64,000 bases of DNA from Microdochium bolleyi (GCA_001566295.1 KQ964247.1:3100001-3164000); one strand, 5' to 3'; shown: positions 21,401 through 31,624, counted from the first letter of the stretch. Translations and numbers: made by a program. Notes: generated by a model not told the origin, from the letters alone.

Positions 21401-22181
21401 CTTCGGCGTCTATCAGAGCGCTTGCGAGACCACCTTCTACTCTCTCGCCAGCCGAGCCTCCGAAAGCGGCGAACGGAGTGATCTTGCCGGTCCTGATGAG
21501 AAACTCGCGGTGGCTCTCGTTGGGCAGCCTCTTGGAGCCACTCTGAAGCACAGGGCCCTCATCGCCATCTTGGTGTCTCTGCTCGATGCGGGCATGGAAG
21601 TCGGCAATGTCCTGGTCTGCGAGCCCCATCTCAGCTTCGATCCGGGCAATCTCTTCCTTGATCTTGGCCTTGGTCTCGGGTCTGCCGATCGCCTTGCGAA
21701 AGCGCTCCTCTTGGGTGCGCTTCTGGGCCTCGAGCCTCAGGATGTTGGCCTGAGCCCGCTCAATCCTCTTCTCATCCTTGGCGTCTTCGGCGTCGATAAG
21801 GGCGAGATTTGCCTTGTAGGTGATGTCGCGCTCGAGGTCGTCCTGGTCTCGCACGTTGGAGGTGAGGCTCTGCAGGGCAGCAGCCTCGTCGAAAGTGTCA
21901 AAGCCGCCGTCGCCGCCAGCGTCGCCATCGTAATTGTCGTTCGAGCCCGGGCTCGACGGGGGACTAGAGGCGATGTGATCGGTCACGGAGCTGTTCGGAA
22001 GGTCGGACTGAGCAGGCGCATCATGAGAATTTGGTGAAGCCATGGCGACCGAGAGCTGGCCATCGATCAGGATGCGACGATAAGAGCGCCGTGCCTCACG
22101 TGGGTGAACCTCGCAGTAGGCACTGGGGTTGGTGCCTTGAAGTTGGGGTTTGAGTGATGCAGCTTGTGAATTTGTGCCCAT
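18468..22181 (-). CDS. RAD26: Rad26/CSB-type Swi2/Snf2 DNA-dependent ATPase (transcription-coupled repair)
   Basis: Orthologue of human CSB/ERCC6 and yeast Rad26, which binds stalled RNA polymerase II and promotes transcription-coupled nucleotide excision repair. Uninterrupted frame of 1237 codons. The N-terminal third is acidic with coiled-coil character (helix rich in Glu/Arg/Ala around residues 100-170) and basic stretches (RPRKRKRTTK). Helicase motif I is IGDEMGLGKT with Lys479; motif II is DEGH at about 602; motif III is SGTPMQNN. Motifs V and VI are LLTTKVGGLGVNLTGANR and RAWRLGQ. The segment YRLMTAGTIEEKIYHRQIFK, diagnostic of the CSB branch, follows at about 910. A C-terminal winged-helix-like domain (about 1165-1237, FEKAIPVFIRQHGGQVPTKL) ends the protein. 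The ATG at 22181 has a poor context; the in-frame ATG at 22043 (residue 47, MASPNSHDAP) has G at -3 and +4 and may be the true start. Confidence 0.95.
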   Translation of the reverse strand: MGTNSQAASLKPQLQGTNPSAYCEVHPREARRSYRRILIDGQLSVAMASPNSHDAPAQSDLPNSSVTDHIASSPPSSPGSNDNYDGDAGGDGGFDTFDEAAALQSLTSNVRDQDDLERDITYKANLALIDAEDAKDEKRIERAQANILRLEAQKRTQEERFRKAIGRPETKAKIKEEIARIEAEMGLADQDIADFHARIEQRHQDGDEGPVLQSGSKRLPNESHREFLIRTGKITPFAAFGGSAGERVEGGLASALIDAEDEAVAEELEEQAGYEPRSHQNLRAPGFAEEAPSIGAAAEAEFSLRPRKRKRTTKTPESEGEYTPQISATASPGAAFIDDDDLDEDEFDMTERPHRKSSKKTKTSADGKIDLSQIDDGNEINYQDRLADWVERRKRARILHAQAAGQVAASGDADAGDDTPEWFRPSPDTPDHHFEDGLRLPGDVYPALFDYQKTAVQWLGELYKQKVGGIIGDEMGLGKTVQLISFVTALHYSQLLDKPVIVVAPATVLRQWVNEFHRWWPPLRVSILHSSGSGMFSESSEGRLEDEEVAWNRKSKNKPVNKAAKKIVDRVVKHGHVLVTTYAGLQTYGEILIPVEWGYAVLDEGHKIRNPNTAITIYCKELRTPNRVILSGTPMQNNLMELWSLFDFIFPMRLGTLVDFRNQFEIPIKLGGYANATNLQIMTAQKCAETLKDTISPYLLQRLKVDVATDLPKKSEQVLFCKLTRPQREAYELFLSSGEMSAILSKTRQSLYGIDILRKICNHPDLLEPALKTKPGYKWGAANKSGKMQVVKALLQMWKRFGHKTLLFSQGVQMLNILEDFVRRQDGINYIRMDGGTAIKDRQTLVDRFNKDPTLDLFLLTTKVGGLGVNLTGANRVIIFDPDWNPSTDVQARERAWRLGQKKEVTIYRLMTAGTIEEKIYHRQIFKQFLSNKVLKDPKQRTTFQLHDLHDLFTLGSSEEGKTETGRLFEGAEVKFKPASAAETSAPTDVEAAEAQQTGDDVTPSSTDDAQHLQTIEGVASLEAFKGDGDEDAPASEESRIMEGLFARSGVHQALEHDDIVNGKKKPQASRAMLQREADRVAAAAAASLRRAGEQARSVPIGTVTWTGEVGEAGRPTSMRRGGRGGGPSSAGILAGIADRQGLNMRSPGGSAASSRSGTPTNGNGGRPAAMHGKDFEKAIPVFIRQHGGQVPTKLLVDHFNRYCVTSQQSAEFKNALNTVARMEKKGSSMRAVWALR

Positions 22182-22218
22182 GTAAGAGTGTCGCGGCTAT
22201 GACGCACACACCGATCGC

Positions 22219-22237
22219 AGGCAGCGTTTCGCTGCCT
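22219..22237. repeat. Perfect inverted repeat AGGCAGCG-TTT-CGCTGCCT
   Basis: An 8-bp perfect stem with a 3-nt loop, 38 bp upstream of the first RAD26 ATG on the minus strand. In the transcript it would be a very stable hairpin close to the start codon; as DNA it could be a dimeric protein site. Role unknown. Confidence 0.8.
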
Positions 22238-23102
22238 ACCGTAGGTACTGGTACACTTCACTCAAGTGCTCTCTAGGGTAAGGGACGCTGCCTAGCGTAC
22301 TCCGTACCTGTAGGAAAGTAGAGAGTGCTATTCATGTGCACGCACTTGCCGCCCTTGCAGGCACCCATGGATACCCTGGGCTTTCGAGGGATGGACAAGC
22401 TTATCGATTGGAATACACCTGCCCCAACCCGGACAGGACATGTACCTTGAGGTATCTTGCATGATAGAGCGCACCTCGGTAGGAGCGATTCGGACGATGT
22501 CGTGCAGTGAACAAGCACCACAGCTTATAGTACTGCACTGGCCGCGCGGCTGTATTGTGCCGTGCTGCTGGGATTCTGCAGGGTGACATCTGTGCATTGA
22601 GGAGCATCAAAGATCTTGGCGTGGCCCCGTCGTGTTATTTTTAGGGCTGGAACGCCTCCCGCTCGGGGACCTCACGATATGGCAGACATGACATCGGTGG
22701 ATGGCACCGATGCCTGCGGAGTACATACACCAGCCCGCATTATGCCGCTTCGGCGTGCCTGAGGGACCGAGCTGTGCCACAGCTCGACGATCCTGCGCGA
22801 CTCAGATTGAGTGAGCAGGATGCGCTCCCAGTTGGGTCAAGTGCTGACACGGGGCTCGCAGGGCTGCAGGGGTCCTGTCACGCTCCTCGACAATATATAT
22901 CCATCTCCATCCGAGTCTGCATATCCTTCAGGCTGTGTACTTTAATTAACTGGGTATCCTGGGCCTGGGCTGGCCTCGTCCTTGTCAGCGGCCATGGACA
23001 ACACACCATGCCCCGGCCCGCCGACGATCCATCGTTCCTGCCCGGGATACTCGTGAAGGGGAGAGTGCCCTGACACAGCCCGGTGCTGACAACTTTCTCG
23101 GC

Positions 23103-23109
23103 TATATAT
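23103..23109 (+). promoter_or_regulatory. TATA-like element of the GH18 gene
   Basis: TATATAT, 117 bp before the ATG and just upstream of the CATCACTGTCC duplication. Position and sequence suit a TATA box for a regulated secreted hydrolase; not proven. Confidence 0.5.
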
Positions 23110-23219
23110 CATCACTGTCCCATCACTGTCCCGTCCATTGTCTCGACCGAGTCGTCTCTGCCCAGGCACACACTCCCGCTCACCATCACCACAGCCACGA
23201 TTCATAGCACCCTCCGACC

Positions 23220-24272
23220 ATGTGGCACTGCAGTCTGCTCAGCGCCCTGCCCTTCGTGGCGCCCCTCGCCTGCATCGCCCCGGTTGTCGACCACCGTGTC
23301 GTCGTCTACTATCAGACCACGCACTACAACAGCTCGACCACCAGCGATGTCTCCCTTCTGCCGCTCGTTCAGGACACGGCCCACGTCTCGGCCACCCACG
23401 TCCTCATCTCCGCCGTCCACATCGTTGACGACGATGGCGGCATTCGGCTCAACGACCACGCCCCAGACAACCAGATCTTTGACCACGTCTGGTCTGATGC
23501 CGCCACTCTCCAGGCCGCCGGCGTCACCGTCATGGCCATGGTCGGCGGTGCCGCTGCCGGCTCCTGGGACCGCCTCGATGGCGACAACGACAAGTTTGAG
23601 AAGTACTACAAGCCTCTCCACGACTTCGTCGGGGGCTACAACATCCAGGGCCTCGACCTCGACGTTGAGCAGTCCATGTCCCTTGACGGCATCATACGCC
23701 TCATCGACCGCCTCAAGAAGGACTTTGGCAACGACTTCATCATCTCCCTCGCCCCCGTCGGCTCCGCTCTCACCAAAGGAGGCGGCAATCTCAGCGGCTT
23801 CGACTACTTCCAGCTCGAGGCCAAGCGTGGCAAGGACATTGCCTTCTACAATGCCCAGTTCTACTTTGGCTGGGGTGATGCCAGCTCTGCCACCAACTAC
23901 GAGGATATCATCGACGATGGCTTCCCCACCAATAAGGTCGTGATGGGACTGCTCACCAACCCCGCCAATGGCAATGGCTACGTCAACCTCGATAAGCAGA
24001 CTCCTGTACTCAAAGAGCTCGTCGCAGAAAACCCCAAATTCGGCGGTGTCGCCGGATGGGAGTACTTTAACAGCTTGCCAGGCGGCACCAGCGCGCCACA
24101 CAAGTGGGCCGCCTGGATTGCTGAGCACATTGGCAAGCCCCTGACAGAGGGCGCCAGCCAGCCGCAAGCCCGTGAAATATCAGTCTCTGAGTCGGTGCGA
24201 CGGAGTGTGCGGAGGTCGTACAGGCGCGTCCGGGCGCTCGGCAAGGGGGTATTCAGAGACTACATTGCGTAA
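23220..24272 (+). CDS. Secreted GH18 glycosidase (chitinase or endo-beta-N-acetylglucosaminidase)
   Basis: Single exon, 350 aa. A signal peptide is visible (MWHCSLLSALPFVAPLACIA). The GH18 barrel follows: strand VVVYYQTTHYN, strand HVLISAVHIVDDDGG, strand VTVMAMVGGAAAGSW, and the catalytic strand GLDLDVE with Asp146, Asp148 and the acid Glu150. Later come IISLAPVGSAL and FYNAQFYFGWG (conserved Tyr/Gln/Phe region), and a closing Trp strand (GVAGWEYFNSLPGG). Family 18 enzymes use substrate-assisted catalysis on GlcNAc-GlcNAc links. The usual motif is DGxDxDxE; here the first Asp is Gln (QGLDLDVE). The short single-domain form without a carbohydrate-binding module resembles fungal subgroup B or ENGase-type enzymes. 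After the barrel is an Arg-rich tail (SVRRSVRRSYRRVRALGKG), odd for a secreted enzyme. Substrate is not decided by sequence. Confidence 0.93.
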   Translation: MWHCSLLSALPFVAPLACIAPVVDHRVVVYYQTTHYNSSTTSDVSLLPLVQDTAHVSATHVLISAVHIVDDDGGIRLNDHAPDNQIFDHVWSDAATLQAAGVTVMAMVGGAAAGSWDRLDGDNDKFEKYYKPLHDFVGGYNIQGLDLDVEQSMSLDGIIRLIDRLKKDFGNDFIISLAPVGSALTKGGGNLSGFDYFQLEAKRGKDIAFYNAQFYFGWGDASSATNYEDIIDDGFPTNKVVMGLLTNPANGNGYVNLDKQTPVLKELVAENPKFGGVAGWEYFNSLPGGTSAPHKWAAWIAEHIGKPLTEGASQPQAREISVSESVRRSVRRSYRRVRALGKGVFRDYIA

Positions 24273-27200
24273 ATGTGTTTTCCCGATTTTGTCAAAAGCA
24301 TTTCCTGGGAGCTATGTCGGGTGTGAACGCCTGAGTTCTTGTAATGATTCACGTACATATTCAGGAATTACATGAAATCTTACAAAGCCTACACGTCTTA
24401 ATCCGATTGCAACTGTAACACGAGCGGGTGATACATCAACTCGGCACGGGAAATCGATTCTTGACATATGCCACCACGTACAGGTACATTTCGAAGACCC
24501 AAGGCCGTAGCAAGACCACTAGAACCAAGGGTTCGCGGTTCGAAAGTGCCGCTGGCTTCTTCGTATATCCGTCAAATGAGAAGAGCTACTCGTGGCCCCC
24601 ATGATTGGGAAATTCTGAGGTGAAAACAGCAAGCCCATATACAAGCTACCACAGCAGCCCGCAAAGATGTCACCGACCGTCCTTGTAGACAATAACAGAC
24701 AGAAGTCGCGTTGTCGTTGACTGTCCCATTAGAGTTGAAGCTACGCGAACGGGCAATATGACAATGTATTCCAGAGTCTGGCCTTGACCTGAAGCCGTAC
24801 CTCCTTGGACATTTCAGGCCAACACGTAATTTTTCCTGCTCTCTTCTCTTTCTCCGAGATCCCACATTCTACACGTCTATGTAGCGGCGGAAGAGTTACA
24901 GCAGCACTGCTTGCAACAAGCGCGAAAGGCCCCGTCAACACGTGGACTCCAGCTTCCAGGAGTATGGTCCGTTCTATCTAAGTTGTTGTTCAAGCGGGCA
25001 GTCAGGATTATCCCGAGATGGAGCACCAGTGAAGCATGCCGCTCGCCTGCTGATGGCAATATCGCGCTTTGCTCCGGAACAATGAGCACGGAGTAGTCGC
25101 GTACGTTATACGAGTCATTTACACGATGGCGCAGGGCGAGCTGGACAGGATGAGAGAACCAAGAGTGTTCGCACTCGATCAACCCAGGCGAGGAAGATCC
25201 TGTGCTCGACCGCCCATGATTAGACAGTCGTCTCCCCTTAATAGGATAGCAATAGCTTCATAGGCTTGTTCTCGGACAACGGCAGTCCTATTTGGCAACA
25301 AGCAGGGGTAGGAACAGAGGCACACATAGAAACAGAAAAAAAAAAAAAAAAAAAAGGGACGAAAGAGCCTTGTCAATCTTGTCACGGCATCTGGCAGGTG
25401 GTCACACACACGCCTCAGCACGAGCTTCTCAAGATCTGTGCAAGGGAGGGAAAGGTCAAGGGCAGGCTGCGTTTTATAATCATATCATGACAGTTCATGT
25501 TGATCTGACACCTCCCTCCGGAACATATGAGTTGCGGTGAACTATTCATGGAGCAAATTTCTGGAGCATGGCACTGCATTCTCTTTTTACTGAAGCAGAT
25601 GGGATCGCATTCCGAAGTCAGCCTTCGTGGACAAATGATTGTGGCGCGCGAACGCCTCGCGGAGAACAGGGTTATAAAAATACACCGAAGCTGCAAAGGA
25701 GCGCCCCCCCCCTTCCTGACGTTCCAGGCAATGAAATTCTGGGGTAGATAGATACTTAGAGGTGTATGTACTAGACCAAATTCCTCGCAACGTGCCGTCA
25801 ACAACAACACACATCCCGACAGCAACAGCGACCTGCCTTGATCAGGCGAACAATGCAGCCAAACCCAGCAGACCAAGTTCACGTTTCACGAGACACGGCT
25901 TATCCCTTAGCGCCGTGGTTCGTGCAATAGTCCGCGCTGCGGAGTATTTGCACAATCTGCTTCGTGGGGGTGCTGCGGGCGTAGAGGGAGCTTTTCGCGC
26001 TTGCGTTGCTTTGCGCGAGTGAGAGAGAAGGGCCAAGAGCCGACATCGGCACAAGACAGTCTCTCGGCCGACTTTTGCTGCTGTTGTGCCGCCCACCCCA
26101 CGTCTCAACGCAGCTGCATTTCGCGACATGAAAACCCCTGGCTCACAGCTCTCGTGCAAGATCTTGTTCATGGACCCAACGACGCGATTCAAGCAGCGTG
26201 GCGGGCAAGGATAGAGACCATGCCCAGATCCAGCTGCGTCTTGGCCTTTGACGTCGCATCCCCACGCATATTCGTCATTTGTCTCCAGCTTGGGTCTGCA
26301 GATCACGTCAGGTGAGGTTGATGCTCGCTCCTCCCCAGCCCAGCATAACTTTGTATTTAGACAGGACCGCGCACCTGGCCGATGCCGCCAGCTCAGCTGG
26401 AAGAAGACTAGGAGGAGGAGGTGGGCTGCTCCACACAATGCTCATGATGATGTGGGATGCTCAAGTGATAAGAGCTGCCGGAACTCTAAAGGGCAAGCTG
26501 CGGGGGGAAACCGAGATCGTTCTTCCCCGCGAAAGAGACGCTGGAACTGAGAATCTCGATGCTGAGCTAAACTCGCAACGAGACTTGTTGGTTGCGTGGG
26601 ATGCGGTCGTGGTGTTTCTCACGTAGAATGTGACGCTGCCGGGTTTGGTGCAGTTCCAACGTCATCCCGCACACGATGGGATGGGTGTGGGTGGGCCATG
26701 GCAGCCCGGCACGCGAGGAGCGATTGAGGCCTTTGCTGTATTCGGCCAGTGCCGTCGATGCGAAGGGGCAAAGACTCTGACTGCACCTGAGCAGCATCGC
26801 AACGCGACATTTGTGACGCCCAGAATCGGTACGAGGCCTGGAGGTATTAGGTTGCCGACGAGACGAGTCGGATGAGGGCCGGGTTTGAAGCATGCTCCAG
26901 TCCATATCTTCCCAGGTTAGTCCACAGGATCTGGCATCTGCTAAGCGAGACACAAGACAAGCTCACGCTGCGTTTGGCGTCGGGCCTGCAAAAAACGTGG
27001 TCGGGTGCCATGAGATGGTGTGCTGCACGATTCAGTCGGTCTCGGCGCCGTCCCCACGCAGCCTGCCCAAAGGACTGCCGCTGCTCCACGACATGGTGAG
27101 GTCAGGCATCAATCGGGGCACACGCGGCGGCCACCCCGTACACTCGCGGCAGGCCGCTTGTAGAAGCGTGTGGCAAGGCAGGGCAAATCAGGGGCGGGCG

Positions 27201-29854
27201 ATAAGCACTCCAGACGCGAACACCAGAGCGATCATTGATTGTCGTTGTCTACGGCAGAGAGACATCGCGAAGCGACGGCTAAAGAGATCGTCGTGCCAGC
27301 CACCATCTATTGGGTACCGCCTCCGGTCGTCCGTCGTGCAGGTGACGGCCCGCCTCTGTCCAACGACAGCTTGACTCCGTCCAGCGTTGCAGTCAATGGC
27401 CATTGAGCCTTGATTTGGTGGTTCCTCGCGTGCGACTCTGCCCGCTGCGCAGGCATGGGATGGCTGCTGCTCCGCAGGTAATCAACGGTCACTGTGAAGT
27501 AGGACACACGCAGTAATACTCCGTACCTCATCATGTCGAGGTGTCTTTGTGAACAGCACGCAGGACCTGGTCAGTGGAAGCCTGCTCACGTTACGTCAGG
27601 CCCAGGCGTGGCCCCTGTCATCCCTCAATTGCATGCAGGCATGAGTCAAGTCGCTCGGAAACTGCCCAGAAGCCACCAAGTCGGCAACCTGGACATATTG
27701 CTGCCAGACTGCCAATGCCGTGGCAGTCGGCGTCTGGAAGGGCTCGCGAGGGGCTGCTGTGAGGTTGCTTGGCGTGGGATTCCCGAGCCACGACACAACA
27801 TGTCGGTTTTGCTTTTCGGCTGCAGCATGCATGCGTGGCCAGGGACAGCAGCACAAGGCTTGGCAGGGTGCTGCCCTTGTTGAGGAGGTGATCGGTGACG
27901 ATCCATGCTGAGCACAGAAACAACAGCGGACCAGAGGCAGCCCGCGAACAGCACGGGCGCGGGTTCGCCAGCGGCGGGTATGGCGGGGAATCGTGCCCGA
28001 GCCGCCAGACACCGAACCCTGAGAAAGGACCCTGAAAATGCAAATGCATGCGCACGAGCCGGTCGAGGGTGGTGTCTCTGCTGATGGTGCTGCTTGACCG
28101 TCTTGTGTCTTGGCCAGAATGCCGGCCCCAGTGGCGTGCACGTATGCTCACGTGTCTCTCCCAATGTTTTGAAGCTGGGCGAGTGAGACACCAGCTGACG
28201 CTCAGGAACACGCCACTGCTGACATTGGTCGCACTGCTGAGCACGGCGCTCATGCTGAGGGCACCGGCGACTGCTGGGCCGCTGCCTGGCGAGCCTGGCT
28301 GCCATTTCGCACCTCGTTCTTGTTGACGTGGCGAGGTGCCAGCCTGCCGAGCTTGCCTTGTCAATGCGCAACACCCAGGTGGATACAGGCGAGCAGGCTG
28401 GACTGGACTTAGAGACGATCAAATCGACCGAGTCTCACGAGCCTGCGACCAGCAGGGGACGACTTTCCATTCTCGCACACATGTCCGGCATCACGTTCAA
28501 GGCTCGGGCTTTGGGGAAGATCCTGCCCGCATCACGTGGGGCGAGCCATGTAGCTGTCCAAGACTAGAAGCAACCCGGAAGGTAGTGATGGCACTGGACG
28601 TGCAAGGGAGGAGCCGCCCAGGTTGTCCTGTGGCATCGCCTGCCACTGGTGATCTAACACCGCGGCCGGGTTCCGCCGCGCACGTCCCTCCTATGTCCCG
28701 ATCCCACCTGCACTGCATCATCTTGATCAGGCAGGCAGGTAATCTGCAGACGTTTATAAGAATCCTGAGCACACATCGCTCAGAGAGCGCCTTAATTGAG
28801 AGGTCGTAATCCGTAGGTAAGGTTCGTATCTGAATGGATCACAGCCATGTGGTCGCTTCTCCAAGGTTCCGAGTGACGGTCCAGCATGAATGGCAGGCCC
28901 AATCATCGGCTGGCGATTCTTATCAGCTCCGTCCCCTCCCGCACTCCCGTGGCCTTTGCATACCACCCGCACAGCAGGCTTATCTCTGCGATGTTGTGAC
29001 TGGCAGCATCTAGCAGATCAGTTGACGGCGGGAGCAGGACCGGAGTTCATACAAGTAGACCGGGCTTCTTCTCCATGTGAATGTGCGATTGATTTCCAGG
29101 CAGTTTCAGACAGCCACCTCGTGCAGACGAACGTTCCGCTGTCGTGCATTGCGCTGCCTGCATTTTCCTGCCAATCGCGGCAGGTCGGGCACTGAAGCAC
29201 AGTCCAGTTCGACCCATTGGACATCCCTGGCCTGACTCTGCAACGGAGCAGAGGCGAGCGAGGCGAGGACGTCTGCAGTGAGCACAAGAGTCCGGCACGG
29301 AGGACGTTTCGACTGGGGTGCCTGAGAAGCGGAGCGGCGAGAAAAACCAGGGACGATCCATCTTCCGCCTCGCCTCGACTCGACTCGACTCACTCGGCCC
29401 ATCGCAACTAATTCGTTACTCGCGAGCTCAAGGACGGAGACGACGGAGGGCCACCCGTTCAACAGTCTTCCTTAGTCTCCGGCACTTGTTGATGGCCAGA
29501 ACTGTCGGTGGCAATCGGCCCGTCAGTTGTGCGTGAGCGAAGCCAGGCGGGCGGGTCACAGTCTCACACAGCGAGACCGTAGTCAGCGCCGCGGTCGCTT
29601 TGGTTCGCTGCGGCACCGATTGGCTCGAGAGGGGGAACCCCGGTTTGCTGCTGGTCATAGAAAACATCCAGAAGGCGGAGCCAGCACAGCGCTGCAGCTG
29701 GCAGGCGCACCTGCCTCCCCCAGCACGACACTGCGCCTTGGCACACACGCGCGCAAGGGTCCTCCGCTCCCCACTCGAGCACCCGAGCACTTGAGCACAA
29801 GCACCACCACCAGATAAGGCTTGGGCGCCCGCCGCCCCGTCACCCGTCCAAGTC
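24273..29854. other. 5.6 kb gene-poor block
   Basis: I find no domain, conserved motif or credible spliced model on either strand. Open frames here mostly lack ATG starts and have skewed, Arg/Ser/Cys-rich translations typical of non-coding GC-rich DNA. It contains a 20-base A run (25336-25355), an exact TACTCCGTA (27517-27525), an ACGGAGTA near 25086 and a short CGACT repeat near 29365-29385. It may hold promoters, a long leader for the next gene, or non-coding RNA. Confidence 0.5.
25336..25355. repeat. A homopolymer, 20 bases
   Basis: Uninterrupted A run in the gene-poor block. It could be a decayed retroposed tail or simple slippage; no coding remnant is visible just upstream. Confidence 0.9.
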
Positions 29855-31624
29855 ATGTTGAGCCCACATGCCCTTCTCTCCTCCAGGAACAACATCAACA
29901 CCACCATCCCCTCGTCATCCTCGACCGCTCGCGCCTCTTGTGCCTCACGCTACTCGAATCTACCCACCTCCGACTCGTTCCGTCCAGCCCCCAGGGGTCC
30001 CCATCCGCCCTCGCCGCCTGCTCCGAGGCGCTTCCACCCGTCCTTCCGCGCCACCACTCCGACCACGCACACTCCTCCTGCCCTGGAGTGCCGCCACGCC
30101 TCATCCGCGAGAAAGCATGATCGAACGGCAGCACTGCGCATACCTCCTGACACTGCTCATCTTCCCGCCCGAGCCTCTGCTCCGATTCCTGCAGACATAG
30201 ACGCCCCCGCCAACATGGGCAAACGAAAGGACGTCTCTAGTCGTCTAACACCACCCAACAGTCCTCCCAGTGTCGGCATGTCCGTGACCGTCGCCCGCCC
30301 CAACACCGCATCCAGTGCCGTCGAAATCCCAACGTCCTCCAAAATCGACACAGCACACAAGCAGCACAAGTCCCGCCATTATGTAGAGCACCCACGGCGA
30401 CAACATGGCTCTCCCGCCCGAAAGGCACGTGAGGTGCATTCACAGGACGCCATTTCGCCGTCCATGGCCGCTCTCCTTGCCATCACCGCCATCCCGCCTC
30501 CCAGTCGCCGCAGCACCATCCGCCAGAAGCACGTCAAGCCTGGTGATGTCGTCCGCATGACTGTCGACTCCATCGTCCCGCGTTCCCAGGTCTCTGAGAA
30601 GGAGCTTAGCCGTGAGCTCGATGACGCTGTCGACCCCCCGCTGCTGTTCAGCTCATACGGTGGATTCAGCCGGAGTCCTCTGGATATCCTGCTCAGTCCG
30701 CCCGAGGACTTGGAGGAGGACGTGGTCTCGATCGTTAGCGATGGTGCCTTTACACCGCCGTTCTCCACCCGCGCGGCCTCTTATGACAGCATCCCCTCCC
30801 TCGGTGATTCCCTGAGCACAAGTGGCCTGCCCTCGCTTGAGTCCCCTTTGACTCCTCGTGGGAGACGCTTTCGGCAGCCTCGGCGATCCCTCGAACCTGT
30901 CGTTTCGCCAACCGGCGAAGAATCCGATCATCCTCTGTCGAAACAGATTACCTCTGACGAATTCGGGTTTAATGTCTTCGATCCATCTCCTGTCTCTCTG
31001 CAGAAGGAGGAGCCATCGCCGCAGCTTGCGCTCAAATCTGTCTTCAAGTCAAATCTGACCGCCTCTTTACGTGCTTTGCGCTCGGCTGCTCGGTCGCTGT
31101 CCAATTTCACGGCCTCTTCAATCCCTCCAGAGGATTTTCTGACCCGCTCGATCCTCACGATGGACCCCAGGGTCCCCTTCACTGACGAGCGTATGCCTCC
31201 GGTCCTGGATCAAGAACCGAGCGAAGCCATGCGCCGCTATCTCAACCCAACGACCACGGTGCGACCCGAGGCTCGGTCATCTTCGAATGTGCGCAACTAC
31301 ACGGCCTCGATTCAGATGCAGACATACAAAGTCCAGCGCTCGAAAAACGGCAGCTCTAGCAGCGGCAGAAATGCGTCGACACCAAACGGGTCCAAAGCTT
31401 CTGGTACTCCTCTCGCTCCTCCTGGACCTCGACAGCGTGAGGTCCGCGAGAACTCGGACTTTATCCGGATCGCCGTTCTCGAGCATCTAATGCGCAAAAA
31501 CGGCAAATTCGACGAGCAACGCGAAGGACACGCTCGTTGGGTACTGCCAGCGAGGAAACTGTCGACCAAGCCGTATGAAATCGGTGCGAATGGTGTTCCT
31601 GTGCGATGGGTGCCACTCTCCTGA
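29855..31624 (+). CDS. Conserved Ser/Pro-rich fungal protein of unknown function
   Basis: Uninterrupted frame of 589 codons from the ATG at 29855. The first 120 residues are a Ser/Pro/Thr/Ala mix translated from CT-rich DNA that looks more like an untranslated leader. The in-frame ATG at 30215 (MGKRKDVSSRLTPPNSPPS, A at -3 and G at +4) is the more likely start and would give 469 aa. Blocks that look conserved among Pezizomycotina proteins I recall are SPSMAALLAITAIPPPS, SPLDILLSPPEDLEED, FKSNLTASLRALRSAARS, IPPEDFLTRSILTMDPR with TDERMPPVLD, and AMRRYLNPTT. A C-terminal block FIRIAVLEHLMRKNGK...ARWVLPARK closes it. No catalytic domain or membrane segment is visible. Much of the protein is probably disordered with many phosphorylatable SP/TP sites. 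No function can be assigned. Confidence 0.8.
   Translation: MLSPHALLSSRNNINTTIPSSSSTARASCASRYSNLPTSDSFRPAPRGPHPPSPPAPRRFHPSFRATTPTTHTPPALECRHASSARKHDRTAALRIPPDTAHLPARASAPIPADIDAPANMGKRKDVSSRLTPPNSPPSVGMSVTVARPNTASSAVEIPTSSKIDTAHKQHKSRHYVEHPRRQHGSPARKAREVHSQDAISPSMAALLAITAIPPPSRRSTIRQKHVKPGDVVRMTVDSIVPRSQVSEKELSRELDDAVDPPLLFSSYGGFSRSPLDILLSPPEDLEEDVVSIVSDGAFTPPFSTRAASYDSIPSLGDSLSTSGLPSLESPLTPRGRRFRQPRRSLEPVVSPTGEESDHPLSKQITSDEFGFNVFDPSPVSLQKEEPSPQLALKSVFKSNLTASLRALRSAARSLSNFTASSIPPEDFLTRSILTMDPRVPFTDERMPPVLDQEPSEAMRRYLNPTTTVRPEARSSSNVRNYTASIQMQTYKVQRSKNGSSSSGRNASTPNGSKASGTPLAPPGPRQREVRENSDFIRIAVLEHLMRKNGKFDEQREGHARWVLPARKLSTKPYEIGANGVPVRWVPLS

Larger units (their letters stand above)
22182..23219. 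other. Divergent promoter region of RAD26 and the GH18 gene
   Basis: No gene seen. It contains a perfect 8-bp hairpin (22219-22237), an exact TACTCCGTA (22298-22306), a TATA-like TATATAT (23103-23109) and a direct duplication CATCACTGTCC (23110-23131). Confidence 0.6.

Noticed and set aside
24530..24550. GGTTCGAAA-type B-box-like sequence (also near 11270 and 36082) as tRNA genes
   Set aside because: No T-stem pairing, no A box at the right distance and no acceptor stem in any of the three places.
27618..28422. Overlapping 180-260 codon frames on the minus strand
   Set aside because: Three overlapping frames in the same DNA with equal length and similar Arg/Ser/Cys-rich translations indicate GC-rich non-coding sequence rather than a gene.
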